Shown here: positions 28,226 through 37,700 of the stretch, one piece after another
How positions within the stretch are numbered: position 1 is the stretch's first letter
Layout of the letters: every line of letters starts with the position of its first letter
Assembly: GCF_021532615.1 (NCBI RefSeq)
Contig: NZ_JAKGAQ010000004.1
Coordinates: forward strand, 62,001-126,000
Direction: 5' to 3'
From: Octadecabacter dasysiphoniae
GTDB lineage: Bacteria > Pseudomonadota > Alphaproteobacteria > Rhodobacterales > Rhodobacteraceae
DNA: 64,000 nucleotides
Program-made: the position numbers and the translations under genes
The notes under the pieces: model-generated
The model's input: the letters and a program-made list of their open reading frames with translations, nothing else
The model's database searches: none
What the model was told of the DNA's origin: nothing

Positions 28226-28768
28226 TTAGCTGCGCGACGGGTAGACACCCTGAAGCGCGATGATAAAGTGCAGCGACAGGAACGGGTTCATGTGATTGAA
28301 CGCCTGATTTCCGCCAGCGGGTGTTTCCGTGATGCTGTGTGGCGACATCGCGATATCATCGGCCGCGTTGAACGTTGCGTAGATGTTGTTTCCGGCCGCA
28401 GCAACACCAAGCATGCGGTCGGCGGGGACGTTGTTGTCACCCACAGCTTGCTCTGCGTGCAAACTCGGAGAGTGCCCGTGGGTCGGCATTTCAGCTACGG
28501 ACAAAGTATGCGTCTCTGTGCCACCACGTTGGCCTTCGCGGTACGAAGACAGGCCAGGTCCATTGCCCGGTCCGATGGGAAAGCGTCCGCGCAAATCCGG
28601 CAGAGCAAAAGTCGTACGTCCGTCGCCACCGTAAATGGTGCCAAGAATTGAAAACAACGCCGAATTCGACGCAACAGCCAAAAGCTGCCCATCACAAAAC
28701 GCCCAACCACGCGGCGCAAAATTTCCAGCAAACATCGTAACTTCACCAATAAACGGATCCATAGGCAT
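28226..28768 (-). CDS. Phage tail collar domain protein (microcystin-dependent protein type)
   Basis: 180-aa protein starting MDPFIGEVTMFAGNFAPRGW, then FCDGQLL, SALFSILGTIYGGDGRTTFALPDLRGR and an MPTHGHS motif. This is the usual pattern of the bacterial tail-collar family that includes the Mdp proteins. Its molecular role is not established; no phage genes surround it. Start at 28768 is chosen because AGGAAG lies 8 nt upstream. It is divergent from the nucleotidyltransferase gene and convergent to the lasso operon. Confidence 0.85.
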   Translation of the reverse strand: MPMDPFIGEVTMFAGNFAPRGWAFCDGQLLAVASNSALFSILGTIYGGDGRTTFALPDLRGRFPIGPGNGPGLSSYREGQRGGTETHTLSVAEMPTHGHSPSLHAEQAVGDNNVPADRMLGVAAAGNNIYATFNAADDIAMSPHSITETPAGGNQAFNHMNPFLSLHFIIALQGVYPSRS

Positions 28769-28851
28769 AATAATATCTTCCTGTCTTAGTTTCAAAAACC
28801 GAAGTCAGTGCAAGGCACCGCTCAAAAATGAAACCGAGTTGACGTTTTTAT

Positions 28852-30135
28852 TTGTCACTCGGTGACTTCGGTGATTTCACACTGGCACAGTCTGGAATTA
28901 AATCACGCCTTTTTTGGCGCAGGTCGCAAACTTTTTGCGTGTGGCTTGAAATAACGGCACAACCACAAGTGCGGATCAGCCCAAGGGACGACCCATTGCA
29001 GCAGACAACAAAATTCGTGGCAGCATGTTGTCGTTGGCCACAAGATGACGCCGCAAAAGAAAGTGTTTTACGCGCTGCGAGGGCGATTGATGATTGGGAT
29101 GAAACCCGCGACGTTGTGATGCGTCATCGCGTTGTACCACTTGTCTATTTGGCTGTTAAAAATCTGGATATTGTCCCGATCGAATTTCGCGATTGGGCGA
29201 AACAAGGTGCGCAATCCACTGCACGGCACGCCATGCAGATGACGCAGGAATGTCTGAGGATTGATGCCGCGTTTAGGAAGGCAGATTTGCAGCCTTTGCA
29301 TTTCAAAGGACCTGTTCTTGCGCAGATTGCATTTGGCAGCATTGCATTGAAATTCAGCTGTGATCTGGATATATTTGTGCCGGAAGACGATGTCATTGCG
29401 GCGGTCGCAATTCTTGAGGCTGACGGATATCGCGCCGCGGGTCAGACGGCAACAATGTCCGCGCGCCAGATACGTGCTTTAATCTGCAATTTCAAAGATA
29501 TCGGGTTGGTTGGGCCAAACGGCACATTCGTAGAGCTTCACTGGAAGTTCGGGCATTCTCATAGCCTTTTGGCAGGGCTGGAACGCGATTTAGAGCGGCA
29601 GAATGTGCAAGTTGCGGGTATGGCCGGGCTCGACACTTTTGGTGCAGTTCAAATGGTGACCTATCTTTGTATTCACGGCGCAGCGCATCATTGGCGGCGC
29701 CTAAAGTGGCTTGCTGACCTTGCGGCCTTTCTTGAACACTTGCCAAAAGGTGAACGGGATCGCGTGATCGAAACGGTGAGAGCGGGACCGGCGCGCGATA
29801 TCCTTGCGCAGTCCCTTGGACTTTGTGACACGTTTTTTGGCACAAATTATCAAATGCAGATGTCTGCGCGCGCACGGTCTTTGTATGACTATGCGCTTGG
29901 GCGTATTGACCAACCTTTCATTCCTCCGAGACGGTTTTGGGGAGATATCGATTTGATCGGGGACATCCTGGCGAAACGGCATCTTTATCCGTCGGCGTGG
30001 GCGGCCCTCAGGGCTTCAAGAGTTCACTTAATCGGCATGCAAGACGTACTTTCGGTGCCACTGCCGCGTGCCCTAAACGCGCTATATCTGATCATGAGGT
30101 TGCCGTCGCTTTTGGTGCGCCGACTGATGCGCTGA
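28852..30135 (+). CDS. Lasso-cluster-type nucleotidyltransferase family protein (NTP_transf_5)
   Basis: Up to 427 aa, with the nucleotidyltransferase-fold signature LHFKGPVLAQIAFGSIALKFSCDLDIFVPEDD: a KG motif followed by DLDIFV, where the two Asp are likely metal ligands. Members of this uncharacterised family occur in lasso clusters that also encode an HprK-like kinase and were proposed to modify the phosphopeptide further. The start is uncertain: TTG 28852 gives the longest form, and GTG at 28939 or 28969 fits the family N-terminus better; none has a clear ribosome-binding site. Substrate unknown. Confidence 0.72.
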   Translation: MSLGDFGDFTLAQSGIKSRLFWRRSQTFCVWLEITAQPQVRISPRDDPLQQTTKFVAACCRWPQDDAAKESVLRAARAIDDWDETRDVVMRHRVVPLVYLAVKNLDIVPIEFRDWAKQGAQSTARHAMQMTQECLRIDAAFRKADLQPLHFKGPVLAQIAFGSIALKFSCDLDIFVPEDDVIAAVAILEADGYRAAGQTATMSARQIRALICNFKDIGLVGPNGTFVELHWKFGHSHSLLAGLERDLERQNVQVAGMAGLDTFGAVQMVTYLCIHGAAHHWRRLKWLADLAAFLEHLPKGERDRVIETVRAGPARDILAQSLGLCDTFFGTNYQMQMSARARSLYDYALGRIDQPFIPPRRFWGDIDLIGDILAKRHLYPSAWAALRASRVHLIGMQDVLSVPLPRALNALYLIMRLPSLLVRRLMR

Positions 30136-30515
30136 CGTTATATTTTACACCTGATACAACGCACGGAAGATTTGGCTAAGATCGTTACTCTTTTTCCTGT
30201 GCAGCTACGTCGTCCGTGGTCGATTGGCCGTGATTCCTGAGAAACGTGTTTTTGACCTTATGTGCCCCCATCGCGTCGACAACCCAGCGTTGAGAAGTTG
30301 TCCACAACCATTTGGCGAAAAAAAATCGATCGGTGTTATCACGCAGGGTAAGCGGAAAGCCGCCATATTCCCCTTATATTCCTAGGTATGGCGGATCAGG
30401 CCCTTGGTTAGGGTGCCGATAACGTCAAGATCGCGTTGGATAAAAAACTTGTGAGTTTATCCGAACAGGTTAATAAATTTAGGCAAATTGTAGTTTCTGC
30501 CTGGGAAGATTGACC
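30136..30515. other. Intergenic region and likely promoter of the RTX toxin operon
   Basis: About 380 bp without a convincing gene. It is AT-rich close to the hlyC-like start and contains the inverted repeat listed at 30360-30394. GGGAAG at 30503-30508 is the ribosome-binding site for the GTG at 30516. Confidence 0.6.
30360..30394. promoter_or_regulatory. Inverted repeat upstream of the toxin operon
   Basis: CCGCCATA (30360-30367) and TATGGCGG (30387-30394) are exact reverse complements separated by 19 nt, about 120 nt before the hlyC-like gene. It may be an operator for a dimeric regulator or a leader hairpin. No regulator gene is present beside it. Confidence 0.4.
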
Positions 30516-31103
30516 GTGACAAAAAAGAAAACGGGGCGCGTTGATGCGTCCGAGAAAACTGCGGACGCCGCTAACCCTGAAACACTCGCGCAAATTGCAC
30601 AGGTCCGCACAAAGGTTCGTGAGAACTTTGGTACCATTGCAATGGCGATGATGGCACTGTCGCGCTACCGCCATAATAGTATTTCGGACCTTCAGCATTT
30701 GGTGCTGGAACCCCTTCTGCTTGAACGTGTCGCGCTTGCGTATGCGCCGGGCGATGATGCGACTGACATCGCGGGGATGGCGTTCTGGGCCAGCGTGTCT
30801 GAAGACGTCGACAAAAAGATCAAAGAACAAATTCGCGCAGGTGCGTTCCCGATCCGTTTGAAGGCGGATGAATGGAACAGCGGTGACATCAACTGGCTGT
30901 TCGATGTTATTTCGCCGGACCAGATGACAACAGCGCGGGTGCTGGCGAATTTCAAACAGGTCGTGAAAGACGGCGATTTGCGCCTTCACCCCCTGATTGG
31001 CCGCCTTGTTGATCCCGAAACGCTCAAGAAGATGGGCGCACAGACCGGCGCACAGGTTGCCGCCGCGGCTGCATCTGGCCCATCCACCGAGACAGTTCAA
31101 TAA
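30516..31103 (+). CDS. RTX toxin-activating lysine acyltransferase (HlyC family)
   Basis: 195-aa cytosolic enzyme predicted to transfer an acyl chain from acyl-ACP to Lys residues of the RTX protein encoded downstream. The family pattern is visible: an FGTIAMAMMALSRYRHNSISDLQHLVLEPLL segment, where the His of SRYRH corresponds to the catalytic His, then MAFWASVSEDVD and RLKADEWNSGDINWLFDVISPDQ, where the Asp before EW corresponds to the conserved Asp. The C-terminal tail is Ala-rich. GTG 30516 is chosen over TTG 30510 because GGGAAG is 7 nt upstream. The stop overlaps the next gene in TAATG, so the genes are coupled. Confidence 0.8.
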   Translation: MTKKKTGRVDASEKTADAANPETLAQIAQVRTKVRENFGTIAMAMMALSRYRHNSISDLQHLVLEPLLLERVALAYAPGDDATDIAGMAFWASVSEDVDKKIKEQIRAGAFPIRLKADEWNSGDINWLFDVISPDQMTTARVLANFKQVVKDGDLRLHPLIGRLVDPETLKKMGAQTGAQVAAAAASGPSTETVQ

Positions 31104-31744
31104 TGGTGAACGAAGTCTGGGTCAGCACTGTGATGAATGCGGAAGCCGCGCAAAGCGGCTTCGTGTTTTATCGCTATGAGGAACAGCAAGAGGACGCGGC
31201 ACTGTCGGCGAAGGCCGAAGCGCTGTCCAAGACCTTGTTGGATGTGTTCGCGAACAAACCGTTTAGCGACAATGACTATCCTAAGCGCCTTGTTTGGCAT
31301 TCCCGGACCAAGAAAAAGTTTGATGGGCTGCCGCCTGTGTCACTGCATGGCTTTTTGCTTCTGCGTGCTGACGTAGCCAAGATTTTTGCACGTCATGATC
31401 TGGGTGAAACCCAGCTTGTGCCTGTTGATCTTTATGATCGTGACAACGAAAGCAAATTTGACGACCAGGCCTTTCTTTTGGTGCCGCGTGGCGGCCAGAA
31501 AACAATTGATACGACCGAAGCCGTTAGCGGACTGCGCAAAATCAGACACACCGATCCACCGCGCTTCTTTTTGGGTGGTGTCGAGGCGGACCTGTCACAA
31601 CTTCGCACAATTCAAATGCCAAAAAACACACCAGCGTGTTGGATGGACCCGAACATTCCAAATGCCCTGTTTTTAAGCGGTGCACTGGTGAACGATTTGC
31701 ATGCTGCTGGGCATAGCAAAGATTTTTACCTGACAAATATTTAG
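31103..31744 (+). CDS. Imm11/DUF1629-like putative immunity protein
   Basis: 213-aa soluble protein. The C-terminal half resembles the DUF1629 (Imm11) pattern: LHGFLLLRADVAKIFARHDLGETQLVPVDLYD in the middle, then DPPRFFLGG, and a closing CWMDPNIPNALFLSGALVNDLHAAGHSKDFYL like the FVSDALxxAL-AGL ending of that family. Members are predicted immunity proteins of polymorphic toxins. It sits between the HlyC-like gene (1-nt overlap) and the giant RTX gene (29 nt), in a place where classic hlyCABD loci have no gene. This fits protection of the producer from the N-terminal nuclease domain of the toxin. The family match is by eye and moderate. Confidence 0.55.
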   Translation: MVNEVWVSTVMNAEAAQSGFVFYRYEEQQEDAALSAKAEALSKTLLDVFANKPFSDNDYPKRLVWHSRTKKKFDGLPPVSLHGFLLLRADVAKIFARHDLGETQLVPVDLYDRDNESKFDDQAFLLVPRGGQKTIDTTEAVSGLRKIRHTDPPRFFLGGVEADLSQLRTIQMPKNTPACWMDPNIPNALFLSGALVNDLHAAGHSKDFYLTNI

Positions 31745-31773
31745 ATTTCTAAGCGCGTTACGAGGATACTAGT

Positions 31774-34700
31774 ATGACGATTGATCCAAAACTTCTCGGT
31801 TTTCAGATCCACCACATTTTCTCGGAAACGCTGTTTGACGATCCGGCAATTAAGTCTCTTTTGAATGCAGCTGGCATTTTCAAGCAAAGCCGCGACAACC
31901 TCGCGCCTTTGCTGAGAAGTCAGGAAACCATCGATTCAATTTTTGCTGATCCAGACAGTGACGCAGCCAAATTGATGACCGATGCAGGGTTCGGGGCGGT
32001 GCGCCACGACTCCAATGCGTCGGGCGGTAACCACCCGGGCTATATCGCATTCTTGCGCGCAGAACTTAGCATGATTTCGATGTCTAACCTGTCGGACGCC
32101 GACAAAGCCAAAGAAGTGCGTCTGCTGCACGGATTTGCGACAGATGTCGTGAACGGCAAGGTGGACGGACTGGCCGTCATGAACACTACAGAAACGGCCC
32201 TTGCGGATGCGTTTCAGTTGCGTGTGGTCGATGTCACCACGCTGGACGTCGACAACCCACAGAACGACGCAGAACGCCGCGCTGCTGATATCCTGAACGG
32301 TTCGTTTGATGACAGCACCGCCAGCAACACATTGATGCGCAAAGAGACTGCGACAAACCTTGTAGATGGGTTGCTCGCCGATGGGCATATAACCGCGCTG
32401 CAAGCCGGGGTAATGCGAACGGCCATTGCAAGTGGCGCCGCAGAGGTGACCGCCGCAGCTGCCGATGCATTGCAAAACGTCCTTGGTGTTGCGACACAAA
32501 AGGCCAATTCGGGCATCCTGTATTCGGTCGAATGGCTGGCCGCACAAACGAAGATGTTGTTTCCGAACGAATTTACATTCGAAACAGCCTACGCAATTTG
32601 GGACAAGCTGCTTGGCGCGATGGACAAAATCCGAAGCTCAGTGAGCGACGGCCTTCAGAAGATTGAAACGGACTCTAACGGTGCTTTGTCGCGGTCTTTC
32701 GACGCGCTTAATAAAGCGGGCGGTAATCCGGCGCTCGATTTCATCGACTTTTTGAACGTTGCTTATGATGGCATCAAACAACTCTTGGTCTCAGGCGACC
32801 CATGGCCGCTGATCAATGCCACAGCTTCGTTCGGCTGGTCGGCGATCAAAAGTGCGGTTCTGGTCGGTGGATCGGTTGCACTGGCGACTACATTTGGCGG
32901 CCCGTTGGCGGGTGCTGCGGTTGGTGCTGGCTGGGCAATTTTGGGCTTGGCAGGTGCCTTCAAGAGCGCGACCGAATTGTTCACCAAAATCACAACCGAT
33001 CTGTCGTCGTGGTTCACAGGTGGTGTTGATCTGGGTGACGCTGTTTCTGGCAACTCCGACAACAAATATATCTGGTCCTTTATCGATCTGCTGGCAGAGA
33101 CGGGCGAGCCACGGTCAAATGAGCCTTGGGCGATCGAAGTCATCGCCGATGACGAGGACGATCAATACGCAGACCGCTTTGTAGGTCAGGATTTCGCGGC
33201 TGAAATTATCTATGGTCGCAACGGCGCGACAATCGAAGGCGGCGGCGGCGGCGACGAACTTTATCACAATGGCTACGGTGTTGTGAAAGGGGGCGACAAC
33301 GGCGACTTGATCATGTCGCAGGTCAATCAGGGCCTGCATGTCGAAGGCAATAAAGGCAACGATTTCATTATCGTACGCTCCGGTGAGGGTGGCGAATTTT
33401 TCGGTGGCGAAGGCAAAGACAACATTTTTGTCGCCAGCCGTGGTGCCCAGATTTGGGGCGATACCCGCAACGGCACGACCTTGGTCGTCGAGGGCGAGGT
33501 TGCCTACGAAACTCCGCTGGATGACACATCGCTTGATCACGCCGACCTGATTTGGTGGTGGCCCGGCACGACGATGCACGACCCATCAGAAGCCGACCGT
33601 TTGCGGTTCTTCGGTGTGCCGCTGATTGGCGGTACGAACGATTTACCGCTCAGCTACGCACCTGTGACGATGTTGAACGCAGTCGTTCCTGTGACGGGTT
33701 TGGCCCTGTTCGCGAGCCCACTGTATTTCGACTACTGGATGCCGTTCATCGCCTACATGCAATTCAAAGACGGCACGATGTACGTGATGAACGTCTTTGA
33801 TAGCCTCTTTGGTGCCGATGACATCCCAGACGAGGCAGAGCGCCTTTCGACAGGCGAAGTTGCGCCAAATATCGAAGGCGCAATGCGCTTTTTGAACTTT
33901 GAGGGTGCCGCGACATACTGGTCCGCTGGTTTCTTGAAAGGCAATCAAGTTGAGGGCGCAAACAGCGTCTTTGATATCGTGTTCAACAACGGCGTGAGCG
34001 TTGATCCCGACAAGGCCGGTGACCTTGGCATGTTGTTCAAGAACGCCAACCCGTTCCTTGATATTCTTGCACTGATTCCGGCCCCTGCGATTGGCGGCAT
34101 TTTGCGCCAATTGCCGCTGATTGATCGTCTTTTGACACTGAAATTCGCGACCGATCTTTGGGTTAAGTCATTGACGTGGCGCGAAGATAACGACCCACTG
34201 GTGATCGACCTTGACGGTGATGGGCTTGAATTCATTTCGATGAATTCGTCCAAGGGCTTTTACGATTTCGATGGCGACCGATTTGCCGAACAATCCGGTT
34301 GGGTGCGCCCTGATGACGGGTTCTTGGCGATTGATGAAAACGGCAATAACCGCATTGATGACGTCAATGAAATGTTCGGTGGTCCGGGCCGGTCCGGTTT
34401 TGCCGAATTGGCGCAACATGACCTCAACAATGATAAATTAATCGATGCTGCGGATGCCATTTGGGACCAGTTGGTTGTTTGGCGCGACCTGAACCAGGAC
34501 CGTGAAACCAATGAGGGTGAACTTTTCACCCTCGACGAACTTGGCATCCTGTCCATCTCGGTTGAACGCGACGAACTCGATGTGCGCGACAGCTCTGGCA
34601 CGTTCCTTGATGCGTCCGGCGCCGTGATGATGGCGAACGGTGACATGCACCGCGCCTATGACGCGATTTTTGAGACCGATGAAGTCAATACCATCTTCGC

Positions 34701-37700
34701 AGGTGAGGCGGGTCGCCCCGCGTGGCTGGGTGAAGATGTGCTCAGCGTGCGCGGCTTTGGTGCTGTCGTTGATCTTGAAGTTGCGATTGCAAATGATATT
34801 GAATTTGGACGCACAGCCACGGCCATCGCGCCGACGCTGACAACGCCAAAGTTGAAAACGCTGGTCGAACAGACCGGCGCGATCATCAACGATTGGGCCT
34901 ACACACAGCCAACATCGCGCGAATTGGCCCCTGTTTTGCTCGAAACGCAGCCTGACGGGACCGTCACGTTGGTGGATCGCGCAATTTATGTCGAAAACGG
35001 CACGTCGGGTTTCTGGACGCTGGAAAGTGGCACGGCAATTTTGGATGGCGATGGCATCGAGATCGCCGAAGCCACCCTAGAAGATGTCATGGCGCAGGTT
35101 CCGGCAACGGGCGCTTGGCAGCTTGAGCAGGTGTTCTCCCCGTCCTCGCGGGATGAAGAACTGCAATTCCGCACCGAACGTCCGTATCTATCTGAACGTA
35201 TTGATGGGCGCATGGTCGTTTACGATTGGGGCGTCGAAAATGAAGACGGCAGCTGGCGTTTGGCCAGTGGCAACGATGTGACGGACGCAGACGGTGTGGT
35301 GATTGCAGCACCAACGCTGAACGACGTTATGACAAGCCCTAAACTGCTGGGCCAGGAATGGCGCGTTGAGGAAATTTCATACAACGAATACGCAGGCATC
35401 CCTGTTGAGCGTATCGGTATGAACATGATCGATGGTGTGGTTGTCGATTACACCGTTGAAATGACGGACACAGATGGCACGTTCCTTGTCTGGGCCCGCA
35501 ATCTGGACCGCGCGCTTGAGCTTCAGGAAAAGTATGGCGATGCGCGGAACTTCAACCTGCGCAACTATGAAATCGACCTTGATACGCTGGACGAAGTCGG
35601 GTCGACCGACGACAGCACGTTCCGCGTCGAAGTTCTGACGCCGGGGCAGCTGCACTTTGCGACATCCCTTATAGGCGTTGCGTTCCAGCCTGAAATGCTG
35701 GCTGGAACCTTGGACGAAAACGGTGTGATCAGCTACACGATCAGCCCGACATTCGACACCACTGTCGAACTTCCGGGTGGGTACGAAAGCAGCGTCACGG
35801 CAATGATCTTTATGCTGGACGAAGTTGTGCGCCAGTACATCGACAGCTCCCGTGCGATTGCGGCGAAACTTGCGTTGCAGGGCGGACTCTCTGATTTTGC
35901 GCGCGATTTGGAATACCTGCCAGAAATCGACAAGTATCGCGGCACGTCTGATCGCGAACTTTCCCCGATGTTCGAGGCGATCTTTGAGGCGATGCCCGTT
36001 GGCTATGATGCTGCCCGGGATTACCTGACTGACTGGAACGAAATTCTGTTGCAGATCTGGCCAGATTACCTGCCGTCAGCCGCGAACCTTGGCGGGGCCA
36101 CTGTCACGGTGGATCAGGCATTCCTGATGCAGATGCTGCTGCCAGCGTTTGAAACCACACCAACCGAGCTTGATCTGCAAAGCGTTCTGTACGCGCTGTC
36201 CATTGATGAAACCCGCCTGCGCCAACACGACGAAACCGCGACCGAAGTTTTGGGTACGGGTGGCGTTGATTACATCTACATGACGGCCGGCGATCAGACC
36301 TACAAAGGCGGTAATGGCGAAGACCTGTTCTTTGTCAGCAGTCTTGGTAATGGCGTTGATATTATTGAAGAACTTGATCGTGGGCAGAAGGATAGCCTGC
36401 GTTTCGCGGGCGTTCTGTCAGACCAAGTGACGGCCATTCGCGATGGTCAGGACATGATCCTGACGATTGATGGGACGGACAATGTGATCCGCCTGAAGGA
36501 CCAGTTCCTCGGTGAATTGAACGCGCGATTGGTGAATGGCAAAAGCCTTGAGTCCGGCGTCGATAGCATTGTCTTTGCGGACGGTGTTTTGTGGAACCGG
36601 TTCCAGATGGCGATCGAGGTGTCGACCGAATTTGATACGAACGACATTGTCATCGGTTCCGGCTCTGCTGACGTTCTGCGCGGCGGTAAAGGCAATGACG
36701 TTGTCCGCGGCGGCGCGGGCGGCGATTACTATTTCTACAACATCGGTGATGGGCAGGACGTCTTTGGCGAGGCGCTCGATTTTGGCGCGACGGTTGCACA
36801 GGCCGGATTTGGCCCGCTTGCGGGTGGCCTCGACTTTATCTTCTTTGGCGAAGGCATCACATCGCAGAACATCCGTTTGCAACGCGACGGGCAGTCCGAC
36901 CATTTGCAGATCACCGTTTTGGACGATGACGGCGTTGAAACCGGCGACACTCTTTTGGTCGAAAACCAGTTCGCTGGAATCCGTCTGAACCTTGGTATTC
37001 TGGGGGATATCGATCCACAGCTCGAGATTGATTACTCCGCCCCATACCTGATCGAACGCTTCGTGTTCGACGGTGGTGAGGCCCTGAATTTCGAACAGAT
37101 TTCCCAACGTGTTCTGCGCGAAGCCGGCACAGATGGCGATGATGCGATCTACGGGATGCTTAATGACAACACGCTGGACGGCAAAGGGGGCGACGATTTC
37201 CTGACGGGTCAGGAAGGGTCCGATACCTATGTGTTCGGACGTGAATATGGCGAAGACGTCGTATTGGATGGCGATTACAGCATGAAGCTGTTTGGCGCGC
37301 CGCCCGACTTCCTTGAGTTCGTTGATGATCTGCGTTGGACCGATTTCGACTTTGAGCGCGACGGTGCGGGCGACACGCTGACCCTGCGGATTTCCGGGAC
37401 AGACGATGCGGTTATCCTGACAGATTACCTCGATTCATTCCCGTTCATCGGCTTTATCAACCTGATTGAGGAACTGACATTTGGTGACGGTACGGTTTGG
37501 TCATGGACCAAGCTGTTGCAGCACTATGTCAACATCGCCAAGACCAGCGGCGACGACACGATCTATGGCTTTCAGGTCAGCGATCTGATCGATGGTGGCG
37601 CAGGCGATGACTACCTTGTTGGTCAGGGCGGCGGCGACACATTTGTGTTTGAACGCGGCTATGGCACCGACACGGTTCTGAGTATCGGTAACGACCGCAC

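Noticed and set aside
28226..28795. Remnant prophage, suggested by the tail-collar protein
   Set aside because: No capsid, portal, tail, integrase or lysis gene is nearby. This family is common as a free-standing chromosomal gene.
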